A stretch of 64,000 nt of DNA from Tillandsia leiboldiana (taxonomy: Eukaryota > Streptophyta > Magnoliopsida > Poales > Bromeliaceae). The notes under the pieces were generated by a model. It was not told where the DNA came from. It saw nothing but the letters and a program-made list of their open reading frames with translations, and searched no databases. Numbering within the stretch: position 1 is the first letter of the stretch; each line of letters starts with the position of its first letter. The position numbers and the translations under genes were made by a program. The stretch is taken from contig CM055073.1 of the NCBI GenBank assembly GCA_029204045.2, positions 27,123,818-27,187,817 on the forward strand. Reading direction: 5' to 3'. Shown here piece by piece: positions 48,961-61,885 of this stretch.

Positions 48961-49160
48961 ATAGTTGTTTCACATGACATCAGAAAATGTATTTAGCTGT
49001 ACATCTTATTCCTTCTCTCTCTAAAAGAAGCATTGTTCATAAACTAGCAATATTTCTATTCTATGTAAACAAAATTAAGGGCAAAATGTGTTGCTTACAT
49101 AAAATATTAAGAGCACTGTACCATTCTTTCTTGAGTTTTCAAAATTATTATTTCACATGA

Positions 49161-49377
49161 CACTACAAAAAAATTAGATTATAGAGATATATTTTTGTGA
49201 TATTTTTGTATAAGTGTTCTATCATTATAGGAACGCATTTTTAAGACTTATTATAATAATGTGTCGCTATACACCTTAGCGACTGCACATATAGTGACAC
49301 TAATTAATAATAAATATTGATATTTTTTTTTAACTTTTAAAAATACTTAAAAATGTCACTATAGTATAATTTTGTTG
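49161..49377. mobile_element. Decayed CACTA-type MITE
   Basis: Left end CACTACAAAAAAATTAG is intact. The right end has decayed to ATTTTGTTGCAT, and internal stems are partly lost. Confidence 0.75.
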
Positions 49378-49379
49378 CA

Positions 49380-49782
49380 TAAAAAGTGTTTAGTTCATGT
49401 ACATCTTATTTTTAATCTCATTTAATCCACCTATTTGGCCTACTAAAAAGTTTATGGTCCAAAAATGAAAGGTTGCTCTATGCATACCTAAGTTTTTGAC
49501 TAATTAATAATACTATTGAGGTGCCTAACATTTTGGTCTTCGAGCTTTAATTTATTATATTTATTAATTCAAATTTTTTAATTTATTACAATCAATCACG
49601 GAGTAATTTAGTGCACTAAATAATAATGTATCACTCATGTGACGATGACACAATATTATTGTATATAGCTGAATAATAATATATTGCTGATATACTACAC
49701 CCAAGAATCCTTTCTCAAGAAGAGACCGAGTAGGTGAGAGTCGGAACTCAATTCAATCATTTAGCTGGGCTAGTAGTGTGAC
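49380..49782. other. Unassigned AT-rich DNA
   Basis: No gene or repeat recognised. Confidence 0.5.
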
Positions 49783-49969
49783 TAGGGTTGGCAATCAAGC
49801 TTGCCGATCACGAGTCAACTAGTGTTCGATCAGCTCGAAATAAGTTCGAGATCGATTGCTCATTTAATAAACAAGCGGAACACAAGCTAAAATTTTCAAC
49901 TGAAAATCTTAATGAGCCAATCGAACATGAGCTGAGGTCAGCTCATTTGTGTCCGGCTCGATATAGCTC

Positions 49970-50061
<92 letters not shown>
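49783..50061. mobile_element. hAT-like element, right part replaced by (AT)n
   Basis: TAGGGTTGGCAATCAAGCTTG start and GCTCATTTAATAAACAAGCGG motifs match the element at 19,576. The sequence runs into an (AT)n tract (49,972-50,061) and the right terminus is absent. Confidence 0.55.
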
Positions 50062-50065
<4 letters not shown>

Positions 50066-50273
50066 GGACTATAAATAGAACTGAGCTTCTATGCTTTTAA
50101 AAGTACCAAGTTTTTGGTGTTTATAAATTTTCGACATTTGGATGAATATTTGTAGAATTAGAATAATAATGATACCCTACAGTTTAGTGCATAGGTGGCT
50201 AGTAAAATAGTATGATCTAAAAGGTGAAATTGGTCAAAAAGATAAATCTAATCGAGAAAAACTTGCAACCACC

Positions 50274-50280
<7 letters not shown>
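50062..50280. mobile_element. TA-tract MITE between two (AT)n tracts
   Basis: AGTCGGACT... GAGCTTCTATGCTTTTAAAAGTACC, then the family middle (TTAGTGCATAGGTGG, GATAAATCTAATCG), then ACCACCAATAGTTTATATAT into an AT tract (50,281-50,318). Confidence 0.65.
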
Positions 50281-50319
<39 letters not shown>

Positions 50320-50400
50320 TATTATACTATTAATAACATCAACATTATAAAAAAAATATCAATATAAGGATGTTTTTTAGAGGACGCTTGAGGAAGCGTC

Positions 50401-50481
50401 CTCAAGCGTCCTTATATTATAACAAATATCGAAGCTTCGCTTCCTCAAGCGTCCTTATATTATAACAAATATCGAAGCTTC
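50401..50481. repeat. 43-bp tandem duplication with a hairpin
   Basis: CTCAAGCGTCCTTATATTAT... repeated from 50,444. Just before it, GACGCTTGAGGAAGCGTC (50,384-50,401) is a near-perfect hairpin sharing the same GAAGCGTC/GACGCTT words. Confidence 0.8.
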
Positions 50482-50920
50482 AAAACGCATCGTCATATGA
50501 ACTCTCTATTGTATTAGAATATATTTTACTAATGTTTGACATAAGTATCGGTACATATCTGGCAACTCTTCATTTGCCGATGCTCTAACGATGTTTTCAA
50601 ATGTAATATAAGACTATATTGGAACACTTTTAAATATTGTTAAATATAAAAATACATATATATATTTTTATAGTGCCAGCACTTTATGCTACTAGAGTTT
50701 TGATAGTTGAATAAAAAATTGTACAAGTATATTGAATAAAAAAATGTACAAGTATAAAGGCAGTGGTCCCTAGAAAACTTAATAGTACAAAGTACTATTA
50801 AGTGGGTGGAATAGTATGATCTTAATGATGGAAATGAGGGAGATCTAAGGACAGAAAACTTAATAACACAAAATATTCGGCACTGACGATAATATAGTAG
50901 TCGAACTTTATATAGAGTCC

Positions 50921-51662
50921 GGCTGGTATGTTTTTATAAGTACGGAGCTTTCCACATTTATAAATCGTTTTTGATGTTGGGACTTTCGAATTGGTGATCG
51001 ACTTCGTTAGATTTGATTTAGAGTATTTGAAATAACTAGGAAATAAATTTTATAATTTTTCGATATTATTTTTTTAGTGGTCGAAGTAACTCAAAATCAA
51101 CAATTTTAATGATCGTGATGAGCCGTTTGCAAGTTTAACAGTATAGAAATATTTAAATTACGTGAAATTTTGATAGAAAATTTTTTATACTATATAAAAC
51201 AAGATCATTATGTTTGATCTAAAATTTTAGCGTAATATCATCACATTTTGTGAGATTTTTATTTTCAGCCGTTCATTTTGAGCACTTTCAACCACTACGC
51301 AAATAATGTCGAAAAATCACAAAATTTATTTTCTAGATACTTCAAATACTATAGATCAAATCTAACGGAGCCGGTCGTCGACTTGAAAGTCTCAACATCA
51401 AAAACTACTTACAAACACAGAAGATTCCATACTTATAAAAATATAAAAATCGCACGGCTACTATGATATAGATAGCACCAAACATTTGATGCTATCTAGT
51501 TTTTAGCCGTTAGATCTATTTTTTTGATCATTTCCACCCATTTGATCATAATATTTTTTCAATCACTCACTAAATCCTAAAGATGCACTATCATTCTAAC
51601 AGCATATCTCTTCCTTCAAGGGTCAAAAATTTGATAGCACTAATAATTTGATGCTATTAATA
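50921..51662. mobile_element. Long TA-tract MITE relative followed by a short one
   Basis: AGTCCGGCTGGTATGTTTTTATAAGTA at 50,924 and, inverted, ACTTATAAAAATATAAAAATCGCACGGCTACTATG near 51,430-51,465, bounding a 540-bp foldback. A second copy (about 51,462-51,662, GGCTACTATGATATAGATAGC) abuts it. Long inverted arms are visible in the first, for example CTAGATACTTC around 51,330 against its counterpart near 51,015. Confidence 0.65.
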
Positions 51663-52256
<594 letters not shown>

Positions 52257-52270
52257 ATATATATATATAT

Positions 52271-52463
52271 AAATTATAAGAAATTGACATTTGAGTATCA
52301 TACATGATAGTTTGAGACCAAATGTGCATAATTTGCACGTATGAAGATGTGTGGACGTGTGTAATAAATTATAAGAAATTGACATTTGAGTATCATGCAT
52401 GATAGTTTGAGACCAAATGTGCATAATTTGCACGTATGAACATGTGTGGACGTGTGCATAATT
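52271..52463. repeat. 95-bp tandem duplication
   Basis: AAATTATAAGAAATTGACAT at 52,271 and again at 52,366; the two units differ at only a few bases. The unit contains CATGCATGATAG-type palindromes. No coding. Confidence 0.93.
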
Positions 52464-52983
52464 TGCATAGTGTGCACTACAAGTAATCCCTTCAAGGCTC
52501 CGTTAGAAAACTATAAATAAAGCGATAGGTGTCCTCAAAATGAAATGAACTACGACTTTTTTTTCACAGAGAGATAGAGAGAGAATTGACTTTTGATGTT
52601 GACTCATGGGGAACATATGATAGGAATTAATAGTCAAAGTCAACCTAACAAATCATTGACCGAATCTAATCTCGTGGCCGTAGTTTGAATCACTTTTATT
52701 TATATACGAAGGTGTAAATTAAACAAGGTGTTAGGTAAGGTAGGAATTTAGCTAAAAAAAGCTTTTTCTAATGCTTTTTGGTTACTTTTCCTATTGAAAA
52801 ATAACGTCGTAACGTTAGAGATTACATAGTTGAAAATATTTTAATTATTAGATATTATATATAATTCTGACTTGTATATATATATATATATGTAATTTGA
52901 GAAGTTGATCATTAACTTCATCTAGTAATTTAAAATTTTAGATTGGAAATGAATCGTTTAACATATTCAATCACAATCAACAA

Positions 52984-53028
<45 letters not shown>

Positions 53029-53080
53029 CTAAAATAGAAACAATATACATTAGACAATGAACTTAGCCAAGTTTCATGCA
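52464..53080. other. Unassigned AT-rich DNA
   Basis: Holds an (AATAAT)n tract (52,985-53,028) and no recognised gene. Confidence 0.5.
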
Positions 53081-53104
53081 TCTTATTGTTTGAACTTTCT
53101 AATT

Positions 53105-53280
53105 CGACTTTTAAAATCCTGAAATTCAAAAGCTTTTCAATTTGTCCACTAATGTGTTTTATTTTATTTTCTAAAGTAAGAACTGTTAGAACGACTTTTA
53201 AAACCCTGAAATTCAAAAGCTTTTCAATTTGTCCACTAATGTGTTTTATTTTATTTTCTAAAGTAAGAACTGTTAGAATA
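53105..53280. repeat. 87-bp tandem duplication
   Basis: CGACTTTTAAAA(T/C)CCTGAAATTC at 53,105 and 53,192, followed by the same AAGCTTTTCAATTTGTCCAC sequence to AACTGTTAGAA. Two nearly identical units. Confidence 0.93.
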
Positions 53281-54100
53281 ATATTCAAAATTTCTAAAAC
53301 ACTCAATAATCATTTTTATTATTTTATTATTAATTTTAATTTATTTAATTCTATTGATTCTCATTTATTATCATTTAATTCTTATTAATAATCTAATTAA
53401 TTTTGAACGTTTTTTTACACTTAATGTGGGCTTTAATTGCTCTCATCATGGTGATGTGAATATTGGACAACATTCACCTTATACCTATATATATAGTGTT
53501 GTATACTTGTTTACAAAGATATATATACACACTCATACACATACACAAGCAATTGATTCTTATTGCGATTTCATTTTCTTATATTGTTTTACTATCGGGT
53601 GTTGAAAGAAACTTCGTCAAACCTCTTCCGCGGTCGTGCTCGTAGGAAGGGGAGTTACGGTCGTACCTTGGGGTGGTATCTCCGATTAATCCTCACGAAG
53701 GACGGAAATACGCCTTAGGGCAGTGCCTCGCACGCTTCCGGATCAATTTTATTTCGGTTTATTTTTATCTACAATTTTTGAAATTTCATAGCGATTAAAG
53801 GTAAGTTATGTTATTCAAATTTAAACATAAACTAGTTAGATAATTTAATCACAAACAGATTTAGTGCGATTATTTTTCTAACAAGAACAAAAAAGAAGTA
53901 CATATCTACGCTAAAGATAATAAAAATTCTATGCTAAAAGTAAAATGAAAGTCTTGAGATGATCCAACTCGGAAAAATTGAGCTTCTAAGGTTTAGTCCT
54001 ATAGAATAAAAAAGAATAATGATAAGAATTATGCATATATATTATCTATTTATTTTATCAAAAAAGTAAAATATATTGCTAATTTATACTCCAACTTACC
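53281..54100. other. Possible LTR remnant and unassigned DNA
   Basis: A TATATATAG box at 53,490 and a GC-richer downstream stretch (53,610-53,750, CCGCGGTCGTGCTCGTAGG) look like the promoter and leader of an LTR, with TGTTAGAA at 53,271 and CTACA at 53,775 as possible ends. No target duplication or primer site supports it. Confidence 0.25.
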
Positions 54101-57100
54101 TTTCTTGTCGATGGTGGCTGAATAGGCACAGGCAATTCCATTTGTGAAAGTTGTTCCATCATATCACTCTAGCTAATGTCCAATCAGGCATGGCATATGT
54201 CCAGATGTATATCACTATACATACTAAGTGCTGAGAATGAAAGCATATAGAGAGCTCAACTGTAAGATCAAGGCAAATATAGCTGAAATGACTGAATGCT
54301 GGAATGAAAACAAATAGAAAGGCTCAAGCATAGGTTCAGGACTACACCAAAAACAGGGGTCCGACCTACCACGGCACCCCATAGGGCCAACCTGATAAAG
54401 CCCGGACCGAAGATAAACCCACCTCAATATAGATGATCACGGTGGCTGCTGGATGGCTCGCAAGCTGACGGCTGACTGCTAGGACCTGAATCATATGCAC
54501 AGGTCAGAAAATAGACTCTCACACATACCCAACCCACTGACACACTGTGTGCAGGCAAGCTAAACAGGGAACTTCGCTGAAGTCCCGGAATCTTCCGAAA
54601 TTTTCGAAAATCCGCCGATAGATCCACTATGACCCAATCTGTGCTGAACAATAACCAAAGCTCGTGAAACTTCACGTGTTGCCCAAGAATGTCTAACTTA
54701 AGACATTTAGGCACTAACACCAGACTCTGAGTAATCCTGTGCACCGACAGTGCCATAACTACTGAAACACTTCCGGAAAGCCTATTTTGGCTCCGGAAGC
54801 TACAAACTAAGAACTAAAATCACCGGGCTTTTTGGAACAGCACCGGGAACAGCCATGGATATTTAGCATCACAAATTGATCACCGCAATTTCTTGAATTG
54901 CGTGATTAACGCCGAATCGCCGTTAAATCGGCGATTTTGCCGATTTACGGTTCGATATCCGAATCCCGCTCAACGAAAGCCGTTGGATCTCTAACGGAAG
55001 GTTTAGAGACCCCGTGCACGCTGTCTACAGCAACCTACCAGGTTACAATTACATTTAGACCCCCGAACTTTTCTAAATTTGCATTTTATACGTACAAAAA
55101 CCACTAATTATGCCCCAACTTTTAATCCGGGAATCCAAATACCAAAATAATTTATCCGTAACTAGATTTTAATGTGCTGGACTCCGTGCTCACAGTCCAA
55201 GATCAAATTGAGCAACAAAAACACAAATTAGCCCATGATTACTGTGCATTGAGGCTCAAGGTTGCAATAACTATTTTTCCATTGGTTCTTTTCCATTTTT
55301 AGTGTGAGCATCATGCTCAGGGGTATTCAAATGTATAGAGGCTCACCTCTGAGACTCAGCAAATCCACCAAACCCAAGTGTAGGATCAACAAAATCAAAC
55401 AAGAGCTCGACTTTGGGCATTTATACATTTAGAATTTCTGGGCAGCAACAAAGGTGAGCACCATTTAGAGAACATCATAAAAACTCAAGGGCTCACCTGT
55501 GGCAGGTTGTAAGCTCACTGGTTTAGTTGCTGGAGCCACCACTCCTTGCCTTTATCTTCTTGGAGCACGAGATGGCCGAACTCACCTCCCACTCGATCAC
55601 TCTTCAAAAAAAGGTGAGCATAACCTTCTTGGGACTTCCAGAGGTTGAATAAACCTTAGCCAAGCAAGCTTGATAGCCCATGTGTACCCCCAACCCGAGG
55701 AAGAAGAAGATGGAGCTTTAGGAGCCCATTAATGGCAACTTGGAAAAGAGACTGCATGACTTGCATGCAACCGGTCTAGAAGCAAGCCTGAGGTGTAAGA
55801 ACACTTACCAAGGTTGGCCGGCGCCGGAGGAAGCGACGGCGACGGCGGGCGGCATTGCTCGATCCACCCAAAGAACCCGAGTTCTAGGGTTTGCTCCCCC
55901 GCACTCCACAATGCACCAAAACCTCCCAAACTTCTTGGAGGTCTTCCTGGGGACCAGCAGGAACTTCTGGTCAAGTTTGTTCCAACGCCGGAGCTCCGGA
56001 GGCAGCGCGCGCAATTCCGGCCGAGAACTAGGGTTCCGGCGGCCCTTCTTCAACCCGCCGACAACCGGAGGTCCACAGACCTCGGGACTTGACCTGGATT
56101 ATCCTCTTGGTGTCAGAAAACTACTGCTAGGGTCCAGGTTGCAAGAAAACCCACCAAGAGGGGCTCACCTCGTCGGACCCGAGGAAGAAGAAGATGGTGG
56201 CCCGGTGGCGCGCGGCGGTTCTAGGCGTCGCAGTTCTTGGATCAGACTCTCTGGATGCCAGAGATGAACTCAGTGCAGCTTTGGAGAGATCTCAAGCCCT
56301 TAGATGATACCTTCCCAACTCCACTCGAAAGCAAGGATGATTTCTTGCTTTTTCCGGCAAGACGACGTGGCGGCCGGCGGCGTGCAGTTCGGGAGTCACA
56401 GAGGAGGAGGAGAGGGGGTCGTGGGGGCTGCGATTTCCACAGAAAAATGGCTAGGGTTCGGTTAGGGTTCCTCGCGTATAGATTTAGGGTAAAATTGTAA
56501 CAAAATGCTAATCAACCCCTCATCTAGCATTAGTTAGAGTTGGGTCCTTCACTGTAGTAAAATCATGCATAGAACACCCTCTCTAAGAATTATCTCGCCA
56601 TTTGATACATAAAATATAAGAACTTTTCGCAAAATACTGTGATTTTTCTCATATTTCACGCTTTTCGAGACAATCGGATTGTCAAACTGAAAAACTAACA
56701 CCACCACGACGTCCGGCTCGACGAAACCTATCAGGTAGCAATTTTGGTTGGCTAAAATTTAGCTCCATAATTTTTAAAATCCATCTTATACTGTAAATTA
56801 TACAGTTCGACACGCTTTACGAGGCTTTAGACTCGTCAAATGCAAATTTCGTCAGCGTCACTGCGCTTAGAATGATGAAGCGGTTAAAATCGACTACCTG
56901 GACCGTCATATTCGGACTCCAGACGGTGACTCGGTCAACGTTCACTCGGCAGGGAATTAAAACAGGAGGTTACTATTCACGACTTAAATCGTGGGCCCCA
57001 CAAGCTTCTACACTGATTTCTGAACAATCCGACCGTCGGATCGAAAATCAGTTTATATCATTTTTAATCGATTTGACAAGACGGTCGCACTGGTGATTTT

Positions 57101-57678
57101 AGATTTTCGAGATCAGACTCGGATTTGAAAGGCAGACATAGTGCTCTGAAAATTGTGCAATTTGCACCCCGGTATACAACCACATAGGTTTACCTTTGCA
57201 ATTTCTCATTCATATTGACATTTGAATTCTTCAAATTCAATTTGATTTTCTAGAGTACTATAGGATCGCTATGTTCGGAGTCCGAACAGCGAATTGGCCA
57301 ACGTTGCAACCGAGGGAGTCTCGAGTTTAGGGGTTACTGTTCATCTACAGTAACTCACTTAAAGTACTGTGCACGGCGCCACTGGTACATTGGTCGCGAT
57401 ATTCGCCCGCTTCTTCGCTGATTTCTGGAAGATCCGACCGTCAGATCGAAATTTGCTGAATATGAATCTCGCTCAGTTCGACGAGACGATCGCAACGGTG
57501 ATCTCGGATTTTCAAGATCATGTCCGGATTGAAAAATAGCCCTTTTGCTTCGTAAATTGTTCAAGTTGCACACCGACGTTTGACCAGTCAAGTCATTTTA
57601 GACTTTTTAAACCCGAACCAAGACTGAATTTCACTTTTCTTTCTATTTATTTAAAAGTAGAAAAACCTGACTATTACA
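54100..57678 (-). mobile_element. Degraded LTR-type sequence related to the 16,860 fragment
   Basis: On the minus strand it starts TGTAATAGTCAGG (57,678), as the Tekay-type LTR starts TGTAATAGCC. It contains CTAGGGTTC leader-like sequence (56,020-56,480) and several GAGGTGAGCC stretches that resemble splice donors. Two segments match 16,860-17,690: CGACGTCCGGCTCGACGAAA (56,707) and GCCCGGACCGAAG (54,403). A 0.3-kb unit recurs at about 56,990, 57,345 and 57,690, the last outside the proposed start. No primer site, coding domain or second LTR is present. Confidence 0.45.
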
Positions 57679-57929
57679 GTTACTATTTACAACTTAAGTT
57701 GTGGGCCCCACTTCACTCTTCGCTGATTTCGAGACAATTCGACCGTCAGATTGAAAATTGGTTTACACCATTTTTTATCAATTCGACGAGACGGTCGTAC
57801 TGGTGATTTCAGATTATCGAGATCAGACTCGGATCTCTAAGTCGGGGGACCGTCTCCCGAAAACTGCAATTTGCACACTGGTACACAAACACTTAGGTTT
57901 CTTTTGCATTTAAATTTCACGAGTCTTAC

Positions 57930-59330
57930 ATTAGGTGGCCAAATTTTATCGACGGTTTCCAATAGTGAATTGAATAGATAAATGTGTGGCAACAAAATTT
58001 GCCACAATAATTACTTATTGTTATTGTGGCCAAAATTTATTGTTGGCCGCAAATAGTGCATCGAATTAGTGACGATCATTAAAACACCCCTACCGTAGGT
58101 ATACGAAAATTCTGATTAAGATTACTAGTGAAGATAAGTTGAAAATTACCACGAAAATCTTAATAAATATGTGGCCATATAAATTCGCCACAGTTAATTA
58201 TGATTATTTTAGTGGCCCAACGTTATCGATGGTGACAAATGGTGAATTGAAAAGTAAATATGTAGCGATAATATTTGTCACGATTATTTCTTATTATTAT
58301 TGTGGCCAAAATCTAGTGATGGCCGCAAATAGTGCATCGAATTAGTGACGATCATTAAAACACCCCTACCGTAGGTATACGAAAATTCTGATTAAGATTA
58401 ATAGTGAAGACAAGTTGAAAATAGCCACAAAAATCTTAATAAATGTGTGGCCATACAAATTCGCCACAGTTAATTATTATTATTTTAGTGGCCCAACGTT
58501 ATCGATGGTGACAAATGGTGAATTGAAAAATAAATATGTGGCGATAATATTTGTCACAATTATTTCTTATTATTATTGTGGCCAAAATCTAGTGATGGCC
58601 GCAAATAGTGCATCGAATTAGTGACGATCATTAAAACACCCCTACCGTAGGTATACGAAAATTCTGATTAAGATTAATAGTGAAGACAAGTTGAAAATAG
58701 CAACGAAAATCTTAATAAATGTGTGGCCATACAAATTCGCCACAGTTAATTATTATTATTTTAGTGGCCCAATGTTATCGATGGTGACAAATGGTGAATT
58801 AAAAAGTAAATATGTGGCGATAATATTTGTCACAATTATTTCTTACTATTATTGTGGCCACAATCTAGTAATGGCCGCAAATACTGCATCGATTTAGTGA
58901 CGATCATTAAAACACCGCTACCGTAGGTATACGAAAATTCTGATTAAGATTAATAGTGAAGACAAGTTAAAAATAGCCACGAAAATCTTAATAAATGTGT
59001 GGCCATACAAATTCGCCACAGTTAATTATTTTTATTTTAGTGGCCCAACGTTATCGATGGTGACAAATGGTGAATTGAAAAGTAAATATGTGACGATAAT
59101 ATTTGTCACAATTATTTCTTACTATTATTGTGGCCAAAATCTAGTGATGGCCGCAAATACTGCATTGAATTAGCGGCGCTCATTACTAAATTCCTACGGT
59201 ATGTATATGAAAATTTGAGTTAAGATTAATAGTGAGGAAACGTTGAAAATAGCCACAAAAAAGGTTAATATAGTAGAGTTCATTAATTCGCCACAAAATA
59301 TTGGCCACAAAAGATCTATTTTCTTGTAGT
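57930..59330. mobile_element. 276-bp tandem array ending in a CACTA terminus
   Basis: GTGACGATCATTAAAACACC recurs at 58,069, 58,345, 58,621 and 58,897, exactly 276 bp apart, with partial units on both sides. Units share TTGTGGCCA and GGCCACA-type inverted words. The right end TCTATTTTCTTGTAGTG (59,314-59,330) is a typical CACTA element terminus. The matching left CACTA end was not found. Confidence 0.85.
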
Positions 59331-59340
59331 GAAAATAGTA

Positions 59341-59582
<242 letters not shown>

Positions 59583-59584
59583 AT

Positions 59585-59812
59585 TGATCAGTTCACGAGC
59601 TTTTAAAAGTATCAAGTCATTGGTACTTGTAACTTTTTAGCACTTGAATAAAAATATGTGTGGTTAGAATGATAGTGGGTCTCTTGGATTAAGTGAGTGG
59701 TTGGTGAAATAGAATGATTTAAGAGATAAAATTAGTCAAATGGGTAGATCTAATGATAGAAAACTTATAAACACCAATTGCTTGGTGTTTGTACAAGTAT
59801 AATAGCCGGACT
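59585..59812. mobile_element. TA-tract MITE
   Basis: GAGCTTTTAAAAGTATCAAGTCATTGGTACTTG at the left, GGTGTTTGTACAAGTATAATAGCCGGACTATAT at the right, with the common family middle (TTAAGTGAGTGGTTGGTGAAATAG). A shorter decayed copy follows at 59,824-59,960. Confidence 0.75.
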
Positions 59813-60011
59813 ATATTTATATATATAATTGAGCTTCTATTCTTTTAAAAGAAAATCATCGGTGCTGATAAATTTTTGACTTTTAGATAAAATGATACAC
59901 GATTATAATAATAGTGGACCTCTAAAGTCTAGTGGTGATAATTTTATAAATATCATCGCTTATATATATATATATATATAGTTTTCGTCTCCCAAAAAAA
60001 ATTAATCTTTT

Positions 60012-60390
60012 TGGGCTTGTTTGGATTCGGTATATATAGAACCGAGAATAAGAGGGATATTCCTTTTATTCTTTCAAACGCATCAGGAATCAATAAGTAA
60101 GAAGTACTATTCTCACTATTTCGAACCAAGATCTTTTATTTTTTTCTTAAATACCCTCCTACGTCTATCGAGACATTATCTCTCAACTCATTATTACATA
60201 ATAAAGTTTGAGGGCAAAAAGATAATTTATTCTAATTAAAATTTTTTATTTCTCTTGTTCTTTATTCTCATATCAAACACAAAATCTCTTATTTCTGGAA
60301 CCATTCTAAACGTTTTTTTATATTAGTTTCGTCTTTTATACTTATTCTTAAAATAGCTAGTTATATCTTATTCCGTTACCAAACGAGTCA
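60012..60390. mobile_element. Nonautonomous DNA element with GTTTGG termini
   Basis: GGGCTTGTTTGGATTCGG...CCGTTACCAAACGAGTC, inverted ends of PIF/Harbinger appearance. Reverse-complement relative of 42,113-42,510. The target duplication is not clear. Confidence 0.6.
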
Positions 60391-60955
60391 TCTGAGTCTC
60401 AACCGTTCATTTTTGAATGCAAATGTGTGTACATTAGAAACCAAATCCAGTTCGTTAGTACATGGAGTAATTAATAACGGAGTACTCTAACCAGTCGTCG
60501 TCGCATGCGTTGCGTAAGTATGAATATAGATGTAGATGGAAACGAAAGGTTATAAAATGGAATTTTTACATTTAATGCTCACCAACACCCATTTTAGTTT
60601 TCCTCCAATATACTAATTTCATGCTGTCAATTCCTTTTTATTACATTTTTGTCTAAATTGCACCCGTAGTCATCAAATCATGAGTCCAGTTTTGATCATC
60701 AATTAATTTTTATTTTATTTTATTTTTTTTATTTTTTGTAATTCTTGACTCAAATTTTTTATGCCCATGCAACTAAAAATCTCACACATTTTTTTTAACT
60801 TACTATATAACTTATTATATAAACAGATGAATACAATATTATTGACTTAGCAAAAACATGACAGTTCAATGATATGGTAATTACGTGACATTAAAGTCAT
60901 TATAACATCATAATCACCTCACTATATAGGTGTTGAGAGAAATGAGAGGAACTAG
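60391..60955. other. Unassigned AT-rich DNA
   Basis: No gene or repeat recognised. Confidence 0.5.
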
Positions 60956-60957
60956 GG

Positions 60958-61192
60958 TACCGTTTGGATGTGGCTTATACCGGAATGAGTTATACCAGGT
61001 ATAGGTATAAAGTAAGGGATAAATCTGGTTTAAACCTAAATTATGTTTGGATGTGAATGAGGCTTAAACCTGGTATAAAAAATAGGTGTTTGGATTGGGA
61101 ATAAAGAATGAGAGGTATAAAAATTATGTTTTGTTAAAATTATGTTTTGTTAAAATTATATGTTGGTCATTTTGAGGTTGCATATTATTTTC
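60958..61192. mobile_element. Left part of another GTTTGG element
   Basis: GGTACCGTTTGGATGTGGCTTATACC followed by repeated TATACC/GGTATA words and a duplicated TATGTTTTGTTAAAAT. It stops where the 61,196 element begins. Confidence 0.5.
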
Positions 61193-61195
61193 TAA

Positions 61196-61882
61196 CCCTG
61201 TTCGGTTGGGATAACGCCCTTTATATTTCAATTCTTGCAAACAAAAGGAGATAAAAGTTTAAAATATTTTCAGCTTAACGTGTTATTCTGGAATAAATTT
61301 TTAATTTCTATTCGACCTTCCTCATGGAATAAGATTTATATCTAGGGGCAATGAATGAATTTTTTATTTTTTTATTTTTTGCTTTAGCTTAGCTTCCTGA
61401 GACTATATTTACTAAAATATACTATTTACTAATTATGTTTACTAATTTTATTTAATAAAATATGCTATAAAATATAAAAAATTATTTTATATTTTATTTA
61501 CCAATTATGTTTACTAATTTTGTTTACTAATTATTATTTACTAAAATATACTATAAAATATAAAAAATTATTTTATTTAGGTAAGATATAATTTATTAAC
61601 AATTAAATTGTCATTTTAATTAATTTATAATAATTAAAATTAATTTATATATATATAAGGTAAAGGTAAAATTGGTATTTTAATAAAAAATCTATCATTT
61701 TTTTCTACTATTCTCCACTATCTCATAATTTTAACAAAACATAATTTTTTTTATTCCAGAGAATACCAACTTTTGAACCAAACGCAATTTAACTTTTATA
61801 CTTGATTATTCCGGAATAGCAAACTATTCCAGATATAAAAAAATTTATATCTCTTAAATTTATACCCGAACCAAACGGGACC
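61196..61882. mobile_element. PIF/Harbinger-like nonautonomous element, 687 bp
   Basis: CCCTGTTCGGTTGG...CCGAACCAAACGGGACC with TAA on both sides (61,193-61,195 and 61,883-61,885). Full-length relative, in inverse orientation, of 9,100-9,905. Here the internal AT stretch is only about 14 bp, against 108 bp there. Confidence 0.85.
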
Positions 61883-61885
61883 TAA

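Noticed and set aside
53271..53775. A solo LTR from TGTTAGAA to CTACA
   Set aside because: No flanking duplication was found (AGAAC against ATTTT), and TGTTAGAA also occurs in the adjacent 87-bp duplication. Kept only as a low-confidence note.
55740..56500. 175- and 87-codon plus-strand frames in a GC-rich patch
   Set aside because: They lie antisense to the leader-like part of a degraded LTR. Composition is low-complexity, with no domain, and no splice structure could be built.
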